Below, piece after piece: positions 1-9,530 of a stretch of DNA of 64,000 nucleotides. Every line of letters starts with the position of its first letter. The first letter of the stretch is position 1. The stretch covers positions 357,169 through 421,168 of the forward strand of contig NZ_JADKNH010000002.1 in assembly GCF_015352425.1 (NCBI RefSeq), given 5' to 3'. This DNA is from Fusibacter ferrireducens. Its GTDB lineage: Bacteria; Bacillota; Clostridia; Peptostreptococcales; Acidaminobacteraceae. A program made the translations under genes and the position numbers. The notes beneath the pieces were generated by a model. It had not been told where the DNA came from. It ran no database searches and saw nothing but the letters and a program-made list of their open reading frames with translations.

Positions 1-115
1 TGACGTCTACAAATCACCATGAGTTCTCATAGCAACCTGCGTATTATATAAGAGCAATTGTCATGCCAACTTAATTTATTAAGGTTTTTCAACATTTATG
101 TAATATAACTGTCAT

Positions 116-164
116 ATAAAAACGAGAAATTAACTTCCCGTTTGGAAATTTATTTCTCGTTTTT
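116..164 (-). terminator. Intrinsic terminator overlapping the response-regulator stop codon
   Basis: On the minus strand, arms AAAAACGAGAAAT and ATTTCTCGTTTTT flank a loop of about 20 bases and end in a T run. The 5' arm is made from the last codons and the stop codon of the response-regulator gene, so the hairpin starts inside the coding sequence. It most likely ends the operon covering 150-4330. Confidence 0.7.
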
Positions 165-1514
165 GATTTTAAATCTTTCAGTATCAATTTCAAGTTCTTG
201 AATTTTATTAAAAAGTTGTCGCCTTGTGATATCCAAAAGCTCAGCTGCTTGAGTGAGATGACCTTCAGTGTGTTTTAAAATGCGTTCTATATACTGTTTT
301 TCAGATTGACTGCGAAAAGCCTTTAAAGTATGAATTTGAAATTGAGTTCTATTTTTTTGATCTAGATAGAGATCTTCTTTCTTGAGAACGCCATCTGAAG
401 ACAGTACGATCAATCTTTCTATCATATTTTTTAGCTCTCTTATATTTCCTGGATAGTCATATTGCAAAAGATAATCCATCAAATCATCGTTAACTGATTT
501 AATGGTCTTTTTCATATCGTTTGCAAGTCTTGCAATGAAGAAATGAACCATTTGTGGAATATCCTCTCTTCGCTCTCTGAGGGGAGGAATTTCAAGTGCA
601 AAAGTACTGATACGATAGTAAAAGTCTTCTCTGAACAACCCCGTTTGAATCATCTCTGAAATATTGCGATTGGTTGCACATACAAGTCTAAAATCCACGT
701 CAATCAATCGATTTGACCCAATTCTTTCAATCCGTTTAGTATCTAATACCCTGAGCATCTTCACTTGCATATCCAGTGTGGCGTCGCCAATTTCATCTAA
801 GAAAAGTGTCCCGCCTTCAGCCGATTCAAACTTGCCGATACGCGTCTCCGTCGCTCCAGTATAAGCGCCTTTTTCATGACCAAAAAGTTCTGACTCCAAT
901 AGAGTCTTTGAATACGCATGACAATTGACAGGCACAAAATTCTTATCTCGTCTAAATGACTTTTCATGGATATAAGCTGCAAAAGCTTCTTTGCCTACAC
1001 CCGACTCGCCTAACAATAAAATATTGGCATTGCTATCAGCCACTTTGTCAATCATGTCTATGATTTTTTTCATTTTTGTATTCTTAGACATCATCAAATA
1101 CTGCCCTTTGACGGCCGGTTGACTCATTTTAAGGGACAATTCTGCTATCTTTTTAACCTTCTTGACCTCAAACAAGAGTTCTTCAGGATCGTGAGACTTG
1201 ATGTAGTAAGAAAAAGCGCCCTTTTTTATCGCATCTATGGCATTTTTAATACTCCCATAACCGGTGATGATGATCACCTCAGTATCCACATGATCCGTTC
1301 GAATCTTTTTGAGCAGTTCAAACCCATCGAGATCTTGCATAAAGAAATCACTTATTACGAGATCATAACTTTCCTGTTCAAGCATTTCAAGTGCATCCAA
1401 TGAACTGGTTGTCGTTTTAACCTGATACGATTCGCCTTCGAGAATCAGCTTTAAAACATCACAGTAATGTTGCTCGTCATCTACAATTAATATTCTAAAT
1501 CCACTGTTTTGCAT
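150..1514 (-). CDS. NtrC-family sigma-54-dependent response regulator
   Basis: Two-component output protein of 454 residues that should activate sigma-54 RNA polymerase after phosphorylation by the kinase encoded just upstream. It has an N-terminal receiver domain (about 7-120) with acidic residues VDDE at 11-14, phospho-acceptor Asp56 and a conserved Lys near 106. An AAA+ domain (about 140-370) follows, with Walker A GESGVGKE at 169-176 and the sigma-54 contact loop GAYTGA at 216-221 (Tyr instead of the commoner Phe). A Fis-type helix-turn-helix lies at the C terminus (RRQLFNKIQ). The ribosome binding site GAGGCG overlaps the end of the kinase gene, 2 nt away, so the two are translationally linked. 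The target promoter is not evident in the immediate neighbourhood. Confidence 0.93.
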   Translation of the reverse strand: MQNSGFRILIVDDEQHYCDVLKLILEGESYQVKTTTSSLDALEMLEQESYDLVISDFFMQDLDGFELLKKIRTDHVDTEVIIITGYGSIKNAIDAIKKGAFSYYIKSHDPEELLFEVKKVKKIAELSLKMSQPAVKGQYLMMSKNTKMKKIIDMIDKVADSNANILLLGESGVGKEAFAAYIHEKSFRRDKNFVPVNCHAYSKTLLESELFGHEKGAYTGATETRIGKFESAEGGTLFLDEIGDATLDMQVKMLRVLDTKRIERIGSNRLIDVDFRLVCATNRNISEMIQTGLFREDFYYRISTFALEIPPLRERREDIPQMVHFFIARLANDMKKTIKSVNDDLMDYLLQYDYPGNIRELKNMIERLIVLSSDGVLKKEDLYLDQKNRTQFQIHTLKAFRSQSEKQYIERILKHTEGHLTQAAELLDITRRQLFNKIQELEIDTERFKIKNEK

Positions 1515-1516
1515 GG

Positions 1517-3505
1517 TTACGCCTCATTATCTTTCTTTAGATGAATTTTAAAGATTGTACCTTTACCTACTTTTGATTTCACTTCTATTTTGCCGCCAAT
1601 TTTATGGAGCTCATTATAGACAATATAGAGTCCTAAACCTGTGCCCTCTCCAACTTCCTTAGTAGTGAAAAAAGGATCGAATAATTTTGCTTTTGTACTT
1701 TCTTCAATACCAATGCCAGTATCAATAACGTGAATTGATGGGCCAGCGGCACCATTTTTAAGCCAAATGGTAAGTTGTCCACCATGCGGCATGGCATCTA
1801 AGGCATTGTTAATCAAATTGATCAGTATATGTTTCAATGATTCCTCTTGGATATTGATTTCAATATCTTCAAGGATCAATTGGCAGTTCATATGACTTTT
1901 ACTCATGAGCTTTTCATTTAATTGAATGACATTCTCTATCACTGATTTTAGGTGAATCAAGTGTGCCGAATCGTCTGATAACCTTGAAAAATTGAGAAGA
2001 TTGTCTATAATAGACGATGCTTTGTCCACCGATTCCTCTATCACTGAAAGAGATTGAGTGATTAAATTTTCATCCTTATGATTTCGCTTTAATAGAAAAG
2101 CGTAATTTCTTATAAGTCCCAGCGGGTTTCTAATTTCATGCGCAACGCCTGTGGCCAGTTGTCCAATGGCGGCCATTTTGTTGTCATGAAGCAGATTTGC
2201 TTCATTCACTTTTCTGTCCGTCACATCTTCGAACATGAGCAAAGTAGTCTCTTCAAGCTGATCTTCATATTGGATATGGTATGGCATCACCCAAAAGGTC
2301 CTACCTTTAATAATCTGTTCATTGCCTTCCCTCAAAACAAGCCACTGTTCTCTTGTATGAGCGTTAATGCCCGGAATCAGAGATCGAAGCTCTATGTCTG
2401 ACGTCGTCTCTGCAATGCCAAAGAGTTCATAGAAAAGTGCATTTGCCGATAGAACTCTCAAATCATTAGTGACAACCACAATCAAATGACTTAATCCATC
2501 TAAAATTGTCTGTAGATTATTTTTACTCATTTTAAGTGCATTGGTTTGTTCATCCACCGCTTTTTTGAGTTCTAAATTCCAGATCAAGATCAAAACGACA
2601 ATTATGAGCACAAACATTGCAACGCCAACCACAATAATTGAAAATTGTCTAACGCTGTTGTCATTGTCAATTGGCGTGGAGATACCGAACCATTTCTGTT
2701 GGATTTTATTGATTGTTTTTTTCTGATTAAGCGCATAAATACCTTTGTTGATAATCATTTGGAGACGTTTTTCTTCAAGGGGCATACTCAATACCATGGG
2801 CAGTTCATATAGCGGTTCATCCACAATTCTAAATTTTTCAGATAGGTCATACAAACCCATAAAATAACTGATAACGGGCTCGTCACCCACAAGGGCATCT
2901 ACTTCCCCATTTAATAAGGGTTTTAGATTTTTTTCGTAATCTGCACCTAAAAAGTAATTTATGTTTTTTACATTTCTCTTCAAGTATTCATGTACATAGT
3001 CGCCCTTTTGCACCGCTACGCGTTTGCCTTCAAGGTCTCCTGCGTTGTGAATGCTATTATCACTTTTGGGCACCAAGATGACCCCTCTTTGATAATAGAT
3101 TGGGTCAGAAAACAGATAGATTTCTGAGCGCTCCTTTGAAGGATACATATCACAAATGTCAGCTCTTCCCTCTTTTAACGCTTGTAGCGCATCTTCCCAG
3201 ATCATGGGTTCAAACTGTATCTCTGTCTCGAGTTCAATGGACAGCGCTCTTAGGTAATCAATTCCAATCCCCTTATATTGTCCTGTCTCTTCGTCAAAAT
3301 ATCTGAGCGGTGGCGAATTGTTATCTGAGGCATAAATAAGCGGGCTATGCGCCTTTAAAAAAACTTTGTCTTCAAGAGTCAAATGATGCACACCAAAAAA
3401 ATATTGAAAAACATTCATATAATAGGTAGATGTCGTATATTGATCTAACAATATTAGAAATATGCTGACTAATATTGTGCCCATTAAAATTATTTTACGT
3501 CTCAT
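1517..3505 (-). CDS. Sensor histidine kinase with extracellular solute-binding (SBP_bac_3) domain
   Basis: Membrane sensor kinase of 662 residues. After an N-terminal membrane segment (about 5-21) comes a periplasmic-binding-protein-like domain of the SBP_bac_3 family (about 50-275; PLRYFDEETGQYKGIGID and RADICD are typical). Such domains bind amino acids or related small molecules. A second membrane helix (about 287-312) leads to a cytoplasmic PAS domain (about 325-430), then HisKA with His456 (VAHEIRNPLG) and a complete HATPase_c domain (N-box NLINNALDAM, G-box DTGIGI, and GTGLGL). The start is set by GGGGG 5 nt before ATG. It is followed by its sigma-54 response regulator and preceded by an MBL hydrolase 27 nt upstream, which suggests a single ligand-responsive operon. 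The ligand is unknown. Confidence 0.92.
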   Translation of the reverse strand: MRRKIILMGTILVSIFLILLDQYTTSTYYMNVFQYFFGVHHLTLEDKVFLKAHSPLIYASDNNSPPLRYFDEETGQYKGIGIDYLRALSIELETEIQFEPMIWEDALQALKEGRADICDMYPSKERSEIYLFSDPIYYQRGVILVPKSDNSIHNAGDLEGKRVAVQKGDYVHEYLKRNVKNINYFLGADYEKNLKPLLNGEVDALVGDEPVISYFMGLYDLSEKFRIVDEPLYELPMVLSMPLEEKRLQMIINKGIYALNQKKTINKIQQKWFGISTPIDNDNSVRQFSIIVVGVAMFVLIIVVLILIWNLELKKAVDEQTNALKMSKNNLQTILDGLSHLIVVVTNDLRVLSANALFYELFGIAETTSDIELRSLIPGINAHTREQWLVLREGNEQIIKGRTFWVMPYHIQYEDQLEETTLLMFEDVTDRKVNEANLLHDNKMAAIGQLATGVAHEIRNPLGLIRNYAFLLKRNHKDENLITQSLSVIEESVDKASSIIDNLLNFSRLSDDSAHLIHLKSVIENVIQLNEKLMSKSHMNCQLILEDIEINIQEESLKHILINLINNALDAMPHGGQLTIWLKNGAAGPSIHVIDTGIGIEESTKAKLFDPFFTTKEVGEGTGLGLYIVYNELHKIGGKIEVKSKVGKGTIFKIHLKKDNEA

Positions 3506-3532
3506 TGAACCCCCAATTTCAACTTCTAAAAA

Positions 3533-4330
3533 TTATAATAAAAATCTCAAATTGCTATTATGCCATCTTTCAAATGACCAATCAAATTGCGGGATATTTT
3601 TTTCGCGATCTGCCTTAAACGCTTCAAGGCTTTTGAAATAGAGAAGATAATCATCGACCACGGTCTTAAACAACGATTGATCACTTATGGGCATGCCATG
3701 TGACAACAGTAAAATATGCTGGCTTCTCTCTTGAACTAAATTTAAACTATGGAGATAGCCTTGGATATCGCCATCAATTGAGATGTATGGATATGTTGTC
3801 GTGTGTTCAATGTCTCTCATGATGAGGTCACCGACCAATAGATATTGATCATTTATTTCAATCATTATGCTGTCTATGCTGTGCGACTTGGAATCCATAA
3901 TTTTGAGCATATGAGGTCCAAAAAACAGAGTTTCTTGGTCTTTGAGTAAATGTGTAGGCTTTACATAGTGCGTCTTGGGGTCCCACTCCTCAGAGCATCG
4001 TTTAAAATTATCTTGATAGTGTTCAGAAGCATAAATTTTATTTGGATTAAACACGGAAATCCCTGCAGAATGATCGGGATGATAATGTGTTAAAAGAACC
4101 TCTGTAACTTCAATTTCACGCTCTAAGAGAAAGTCCGCAATTACTTCTGCTTGAAATAGATAACCTGTATCGATCAGCATCGCTTTGCCCTCAAAATAGA
4201 GCAAAGTAATATTGACATCTAAATCTGGATTTCTAAAATCTTTAAGTACAAATTGCTCTATATACTCATCCAGTATGATTCTATTCTTCAGTAATTCATT
4301 TTTTATTTTCGTCATTAATATTGTGACCAC
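3533..4330 (-). CDS. MBL-fold metallo-hydrolase
   Basis: A 265-residue metallo-beta-lactamase-fold protein carrying the metal motif HYHPDH (in LLTHYHPDHSAG) and downstream His/Asp positions (SKSHSID, VGDLIM, LSHGMP), so it is probably a dinuclear metal hydrolase. The family covers thioesterases, glyoxalase II and lactonases, and the substrate cannot be told from sequence. It is the first gene of the operon with the solute-sensing kinase and sigma-54 regulator, so the substrate may be related to the sensed ligand (inference). The start is uncertain: the GTG at 4330 sits almost on top of a GAGAG sequence, while ATG at 4315 has poor spacing to it. Confidence 0.82.
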   Translation of the reverse strand: MVTILMTKIKNELLKNRIILDEYIEQFVLKDFRNPDLDVNITLLYFEGKAMLIDTGYLFQAEVIADFLLEREIEVTEVLLTHYHPDHSAGISVFNPNKIYASEHYQDNFKRCSEEWDPKTHYVKPTHLLKDQETLFFGPHMLKIMDSKSHSIDSIMIEINDQYLLVGDLIMRDIEHTTTYPYISIDGDIQGYLHSLNLVQERSQHILLLSHGMPISDQSLFKTVVDDYLLYFKSLEAFKADREKNIPQFDWSFERWHNSNLRFLL

Positions 4331-4478
4331 ACTCTCTTTCTAAACGATTTAATTCCCAGTAGAATACATTTTTACTGTGTATAGGCATATTCTATCATAT
4401 AAATCGGGAACAATTATACTATATGTTGCATTCTCTCCAAAGAATTTAATCAGCAATCACGCTATATTTGGGTCAGCA

Positions 4479-5330
4479 CTACCTTGTCAGTGCTTTATAC
4501 ATTTCAAATTGGTAGAGATCAAGGCGTTTAAAATGATGCGCATTTAAAAAGCCGATGGTCTCTGGATTACTCACAAAACTCATGTGAATAACCTCTAGAG
4601 CCAAACGCTTCTGTGCATAAGCAACCATTGCAGTTGCAAGCCCCTTAAGCCGATATTCCGGTTTGACCCACAGTTGATAAATTTTACCTTTCTTATCTAG
4701 GGTTAAGAATCCCCTCAATAACCCTTTATCATCAAAGTTTCCAAAGTGCATCTTGTCTGGAAGAGTACTCACATAGGCAAAATCATTCTGCCAATTTAAG
4801 GGTTCAAGATGGTCTCTGCCAACGAGATCTTCTATGTTTTTATCTGTAATACATTGTACATCATGATTCAAATTCAAGGGTATTGTTGGATCTTTCAACG
4901 AATAATATAAGAGCTCATTCACTTTTTCATAGCCAGTCTTTTCATAAAATTTTATAGCACGATCATTTCCTGCGAGAACTTCCAGCATCATCTGTTGACA
5001 ATTTGCTTCTCTTGCCATTTGTGTATGCATCTCCATCAATTGCTGACTGATCCCCTGTCCTCTATACTCAGGTGCAATACAAAGAGCGCCGCACCTCATT
5101 GTCTTAATCCCATTAAACATTCTGATCCCACCCATGATAAGACCTATTGGATTCTGATGATCAAAGGCCACTATTGTAAGTTCTCTCTGATTGCCTTCTG
5201 GTCCAAAAAATCTTTCGTAGAATAAGGCTTCCGATATTTCAAGTTTTATCATATAATCTGAGTACCCTATACTAAAAGCTTTATAAATCTCCAAATCAGA
5301 TGCTTTTAAACCCTTTACGTAATCTATCAT
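4479..5330 (-). CDS. GNAT-family N-acetyltransferase with two tandem GNAT-like domains
   Basis: Acetyl-CoA-dependent acyltransferase of 283 residues. The N-terminal half has a full GNAT core with the acetyl-CoA loop in APEYRGQGISQQLM. The C-terminal half repeats the fold with VKPEYRLKGLATAMV and ends with a short GFLNAHHFKR motif, so this is a tandem-domain GNAT. The start at 5330 is chosen for its ribosome binding site GGAGGTTAT immediately upstream; a longer reading frame to 5387 has none. It stands alone between the sensor operon and a divergent nucleotidase gene. The acceptor substrate is unknown. Confidence 0.85.
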   Translation of the reverse strand: MIDYVKGLKASDLEIYKAFSIGYSDYMIKLEISEALFYERFFGPEGNQRELTIVAFDHQNPIGLIMGGIRMFNGIKTMRCGALCIAPEYRGQGISQQLMEMHTQMAREANCQQMMLEVLAGNDRAIKFYEKTGYEKVNELLYYSLKDPTIPLNLNHDVQCITDKNIEDLVGRDHLEPLNWQNDFAYVSTLPDKMHFGNFDDKGLLRGFLTLDKKGKIYQLWVKPEYRLKGLATAMVAYAQKRLALEVIHMSFVSNPETIGFLNAHHFKRLDLYQFEMYKALTR

Positions 5331-5628
5331 ATAACCTCCAAATTTTTCATTAACACAATATTTTAGCTCTCTATAATACGCATACACAATAAATGGTAAT
5401 ATGATTTTCCCATTGTGTCAATTTAATGTCTTAATTGCTTGATCAAAACATCCTATGTGATGCCCTTTGAAAGGTTAAAGAGTACTTTTTAGGATGCGTC
5501 AAAAATGATATACTATAACTCCAAATAAATGTATCTCTAAATAAACGACGACCCAAAATAGTCCAAATGACAAAGTTAAATGAACTCTATTTATTTGGCA
5601 ATACGAATTTTAACCCTGGGAGGACTCT

Positions 5629-6315
5629 ATGAAATATGAACTGATTTTATTCGATGCGGATGAAACGCTGTTTGATTTTAAAAAATCAGAACGCGTCGCA
5701 CTTGAAAACACGATTACCGACTTGGGGTTAACCTATGATGCGATGTATCATTTGCCCTTGTATAAAGAAGTCAACACACGCATTTGGAGAGAACTTGAAG
5801 AGGGAAAAATTCAACAATCTCTGCTAAAAACAGAACGTTTTAGACGCTATGCCGATCGTCTCAATATTGAAATTGATGCTTCTAAAGTTTCTGTACTCTA
5901 TGAGAAACATCTCTCCGAAGCCTCTTTTTTATATGACGAGAGTCTATCTGTAATTCAAGCACTGCATTCCAAATGTCAACTGGTTATCATTACCAATGGT
6001 CTCACCTCTGTTCAAAAAAACAGAATTGGGCAATCTGTAATTGCGCCCTATTTTAAAACCATCATCATCTCCGAAGAAGTTAAAGCGGCAAAGCCCAATC
6101 GAAAAATATTTGAAATTGCGCTCGATTCTGTTCATTTCACGGATAAAAGCAAAGTTCTTATTGTCGGCGACAGTTTAACTTCTGACATACAAGGTGGTAT
6201 TAACTTTGGCATTGATACTTGCTGGTTCAATCCAAATCATCGTGAAAACAAAACGCAAATCAGGCCCACTTACAAAATTGCTGACCTTTATGAATTGTTG
6301 GCTCTGTTGCGATAA
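5629..6315 (+). CDS. yjjG: HAD-superfamily 5'-nucleotidase, YjjG-like
   Basis: A 228-residue haloacid-dehalogenase hydrolase of the YjjG/YfnB type, cytoplasmic phosphatases that remove phosphate from non-canonical pyrimidine nucleotides. Motif I reads DADETLFDF (Asp nucleophile plus acid/base Asp; the middle residue is A rather than L), motif II is ITNG, motif III is the Lys in AAKPNRKIF, and motif IV is VGDSLTSDIQGG. Length and motif order match the family. A GGGAGGAC ribosome binding site precedes the ATG. It is followed by degV in the same direction after about 135 bp, where I see a separate promoter. Confidence 0.85.
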   Translation: MKYELILFDADETLFDFKKSERVALENTITDLGLTYDAMYHLPLYKEVNTRIWRELEEGKIQQSLLKTERFRRYADRLNIEIDASKVSVLYEKHLSEASFLYDESLSVIQALHSKCQLVIITNGLTSVQKNRIGQSVIAPYFKTIIISEEVKAAKPNRKIFEIALDSVHFTDKSKVLIVGDSLTSDIQGGINFGIDTCWFNPNHRENKTQIRPTYKIADLYELLALLR

Positions 6316-6391
6316 CACCTCATCACCACATCCAATTGACCCCAAAGACATTTTTTTCACATCATACGGCTTTCTTTCAATAAAATCAGGG

Positions 6392-6419
6392 TTCATATTG
6401 GAGCGTTATGTGGTATACT
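6392..6419 (+). promoter_or_regulatory. Candidate sigma-A promoter for the DegV gene
   Basis: TTCATA and TATACT separated by 16 nt lie about 30 nt before the start codon at 6451. The -10 box is good and the -35 box is weak. Confidence 0.35.
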
Positions 6420-6450
6420 AGTCGTATATTTTAGATGAAGGAAGTGCCAT

Positions 6451-7281
6451 ATGAGAATAGTTGCAGATAGCAGTTGTGATTTAAATGAACATTTGAAAAA
6501 GAGTTTAGGTATAACTTTAGTCCCGCTTACCATTACAGTAGGGCAAGAACATTTTAAGGATGATGCCAATTTAGATGTTTCTAAGATGATTAACGCCATT
6601 GAGCATTGTAAAGAAGTGGCAAAGTCTTCGTGTCCATCCCCGCAAGAATTTATGAACGCTTTTAAAGATGCAGGTTCTGTTTTTGTGGTTACATTGACCT
6701 CTGCACTGAGTGGCACCTACAACAGTGCCATGTTAGCGAAAGATTTATATTTAAAAGAGTATGGCGACAAATTCATCCATGTATTTGATTCAAAGGGTTC
6801 ATCCGTAAAAGAAACGCTTATTGCAATGGTCATTAAGGCGCTAATTGATGAAAAGCGCACTGAAATGGAAATCGTAGAACATGTCAATGCTTATTTAGAG
6901 AAGCAAAAATTCTTCTTTCAACTGGGATCGCTTGACACAATGATAAAAAACGGACGCATTACTAAATTAAAGGGCATCATCGCCAATGCACTCAACATTA
7001 AACCGATCTTATACGCCAATGAACATGGCGAAGTTGAACTCTATGAAAATGTCAGAAGTGAAAAAAAATCCATCCGCAAACTTGTGGAAATCATAGGCGA
7101 GCACTGCGATGACTTTTCTGACCGAATTTTAGGCATTTCACATTGTGAAGCGCTTGAAAAAGCTGAAATGCTCAAAGCTGAAGTGGAAGCCCGATATAAT
7201 TTCAAAAAAATTGTCATTGTCCCAACAGCTGGATTGAGTAGTGTCTATACAAGTCGAGGTGGTCTCACCATTGCCTTTTAA
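6451..7281 (+). CDS. DegV-family fatty-acid-binding protein
   Basis: A 276-residue DegV protein. Members bind a fatty acid between two alpha/beta domains and can serve as FakB partners of the fatty acid kinase FakA in Firmicutes, feeding exogenous fatty acids into phospholipid synthesis. Visible hallmarks are the N-terminal IVADSSCDL, the TSALSGTYNSA segment that contacts the carboxylate, GSLDTMIKNGRITK in the middle and the C-terminal GLSSVYTSRGGLTIAF. No fakA partner is in the window, so this copy may serve a distant kinase. Ribosome binding site GGAAG precedes the start, and a strong hairpin terminator follows. Confidence 0.9.
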   Translation: MRIVADSSCDLNEHLKKSLGITLVPLTITVGQEHFKDDANLDVSKMINAIEHCKEVAKSSCPSPQEFMNAFKDAGSVFVVTLTSALSGTYNSAMLAKDLYLKEYGDKFIHVFDSKGSSVKETLIAMVIKALIDEKRTEMEIVEHVNAYLEKQKFFFQLGSLDTMIKNGRITKLKGIIANALNIKPILYANEHGEVELYENVRSEKKSIRKLVEIIGEHCDDFSDRILGISHCEALEKAEMLKAEVEARYNFKKIVIVPTAGLSSVYTSRGGLTIAF

Positions 7282-7315
7282 CATTTACGCTAATTTTATG
7301 TAAATATCAAAATAT

Positions 7316-7360
7316 ATAAGCGCTATACACAGGGGGTAAACTTATGTGTATAGCGCTTAT
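7316..7360. terminator. Bidirectional hairpin terminator between degV and the dioxygenase-like gene
   Basis: Arms ATAAGCGCTATACAC and GTGTATAGCGCTTAT are perfect complements around a 15-nt loop. The hairpin sits between convergent genes ending at 7281 (+) and 7403 (-). T runs are short on both sides. Confidence 0.75.
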
Positions 7361-7402
7361 TTCATGTTCGCATGCGTTTAGTGCTCAGCCTTTTTTGGAT
7401 GC

Positions 7403-8194
7403 TCAGCTTTGGCTTTTTTTAATGGATCGCCACAAATAAGACGTCATTGAAAGCGATCCGGCCACACATTGATCATTAAACACTTCAAGGCTATCATCCT
7501 CGTCAGAGGCACCCAGCGCGTATATCAAGGGCAAATAATGCTCAAGTGTGTAGAAAGCTTGCTTTGAGGACTCTCCAGACTGTTCATAATGGATGATTTT
7601 TTCTATATTTCGATTTGAAATATGGGCTTTAACATACGCATCAAAGGTCTCAGCGTAAGGATATCCTCCCAGCATATTAAAATTCACATGATTCAAGTTG
7701 TGCACCACATTCCCACTGCCAATAATGAGCACATCCAATGCTCGAAGAGATTTTAATTTTTGTCCAAGTGCATAATGCGCTTCAATCGTTAAATGAGAAT
7801 TTATACTCATCTGATAGACGGGTATATCTGCTTTGGGATAGAGTTTCGATAAAACAGACCACGTCCCGTGATCTATCCCCCATGAATTGTCAATGACACT
7901 TTCCATTTTTAATAGCTTTCTTGTGATCTCCACCATCTCTGGAGACCCTTTCGCAGGATACTTATACTCATAAAGTGATTTTGGAAATCCATACATATCA
8001 TAAATTTGTTCTGGATTTTCAAGGTTAGAAAATCTTGTTTCAGGCGTATACCAATGTGCAGATACACACAATATGGCTTTGGGCGTGGGTAGTCTTCCCC
8101 CTATTTCACGCCATTTTTGTGTGAATACATTATCTCTAATGGCATTCATCGGTGAACCATGACCTATAAATAACACTGGCATTTGGCTTGGCAT
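7403..8194 (-). CDS. ygiD: 4,5-DOPA dioxygenase extradiol-like protein (YgiD family, LigB fold)
   Basis: A 263-residue member of the class III extradiol dioxygenase (LigB) fold, related to YgiD/DODA. Metal-ligand histidines appear in FIGHGSPMNAI, SAHWYTP and WGIDHGTWSVL, with IGSGNVVHNL further on. Family members open catechol rings (for example L-DOPA) using a divalent metal, but in anaerobes the true substrate is unclear. I set the start at 8194 because GAGAGGTGATAG lies just before that ATG; an upstream in-frame start at 8227 lacks such a site. It is a single-gene unit next to a Gfo/Idh oxidoreductase in the same direction. Confidence 0.85.
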   Translation of the reverse strand: MPSQMPVLFIGHGSPMNAIRDNVFTQKWREIGGRLPTPKAILCVSAHWYTPETRFSNLENPEQIYDMYGFPKSLYEYKYPAKGSPEMVEITRKLLKMESVIDNSWGIDHGTWSVLSKLYPKADIPVYQMSINSHLTIEAHYALGQKLKSLRALDVLIIGSGNVVHNLNHVNFNMLGGYPYAETFDAYVKAHISNRNIEKIIHYEQSGESSKQAFYTLEHYLPLIYALGASDEDDSLEVFNDQCVAGSLSMTSYLWRSIKKSQS

Positions 8195-8286
8195 CTCTAT
8201 CACCTCTCTTTTAAACATTTTTACCACATATATTAAACAGAGCCTTTAGATTTTTAGTTTAGGTTCAATAAAAAACAACTGTCGCT

Positions 8287-9267
8287 TTACGATTCAATCT
8301 TATTGTATTTTAAGCCAATTTCGCGTCTTACTCGATCCAATGTTTGAGTAAGCGCCAAAGTAAATTGATGTGTCACCCTATCGTTTTCTAATTTATGTTG
8401 AAGAATGTCCTTACAGACTGCACGCGCCTCATATTGATAGCCTGTATAAAGTGACTCTGATTTATGAAAATGCGTTTCTTGATCCGCAGAAATGAGAAAG
8501 GCTTCCTGCGCCATCCAAAATGAAGGGATCTTGATTTTACCCTTGTCACCATAAATCACCAGATCATTTTCTAATTCAAGATAAATGGAGGTCTTCGTGA
8601 CGGCCAGTAAACCATTTTTATATAAACTCGTGACCAAAGTCGTCTCATCCACGCCAGTTTTAGTAAATTTTGAAACTGCACTGATTTTTTCAGGCACACC
8701 ACCTGCTATGGCATTGGCCATGAACAACGGATATATGCCCACATCTAGTAGTGCTCCCCCACCTAAATCAGGGTTCATTAATCGACCACTTGGATCTTCA
8801 CTGCCATGAAATCCAAAACTGCCTTCTATTAAATGTACTCGACCTATTTTGTCTTCTTTTATCCATGCTAATGCTTGCTCTACCGCTGGCAAGAATAATG
8901 TCCATAGTGCTTCCATCACATATTTTTGATTCCTTTGTGATGTTTCTAAAACCATTTTGGTTTGGGTTTCATTCATTGAAAAAGGTTTTTCACAGAGCAC
9001 ATGTTTCCCTGCATTCAATGCTTTCATCGCCACCTCAGAATGCAACACATGTGGTGTGGCAACATAGACGACATCAATGGACTGATCTGCAAAGAAATCG
9101 TCCTCATCACAATAACAATTCAAAATATCATGTGTCTTGCAAAATGCATCTGCTGCTGCTTTACGCCTGCCATATACCGCAACAATATGGCCTTCTTCCA
9201 CAGCTTTAAAATCACTTGCAAACTTGTCTGCTATTGCCCCGATGCCATATAGTCCCCATCTAATCAT
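8287..9267 (-). CDS. Gfo/Idh/MocA-family NAD(P)-dependent oxidoreductase
   Basis: A 326-residue oxidoreductase with an N-terminal Rossmann fold (WGLYGIGAIADKFA), the family's EKPFSMNE motif bearing the Lys near the cofactor, and a C-terminal substrate domain with LDVGIYPLF in the usual place. Members interconvert cyclic polyols and sugars or dihydrodiols and their oxidised forms. The closest flavour by motifs is the trans-1,2-dihydrobenzene-1,2-diol/glucose-fructose type, but the substrate cannot be assigned. The start has a GGAGG site 6 nt upstream. There are no sugar-pathway neighbours. Confidence 0.88.
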   Translation of the reverse strand: MIRWGLYGIGAIADKFASDFKAVEEGHIVAVYGRRKAAADAFCKTHDILNCYCDEDDFFADQSIDVVYVATPHVLHSEVAMKALNAGKHVLCEKPFSMNETQTKMVLETSQRNQKYVMEALWTLFLPAVEQALAWIKEDKIGRVHLIEGSFGFHGSEDPSGRLMNPDLGGGALLDVGIYPLFMANAIAGGVPEKISAVSKFTKTGVDETTLVTSLYKNGLLAVTKTSIYLELENDLVIYGDKGKIKIPSFWMAQEAFLISADQETHFHKSESLYTGYQYEARAVCKDILQHKLENDRVTHQFTLALTQTLDRVRREIGLKYNKIES

Positions 9268-9530
9268 AACGACCTCCTCTTTTATTTTATAATTATATAC
9301 CCATCATACCCTTTTGTAACTGCATTCACTTCACAATTAGAAAGTTTCTTTTGAAATAGTGATTCGAGTACTTTACATGGGTTCTAAAGGCGTCTGAAAA
9401 GCCACTCAAAATGTCTAAAAAAATTGCTTTTACGATGTCTATTTGTAGGCATATCTTTCAATATGGGTATATAGTAAAAGCACTCTAATGTGTGTTAAAA
9501 TAATCTATACTACTGTTTAGGAGGTCTAAA

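Noticed and set aside
8751-9209. 152-codon frame opposite the Gfo/Idh gene
   Set aside because: Antisense to a clear family member. His/Leu-rich product with no domain and no ribosome binding site.
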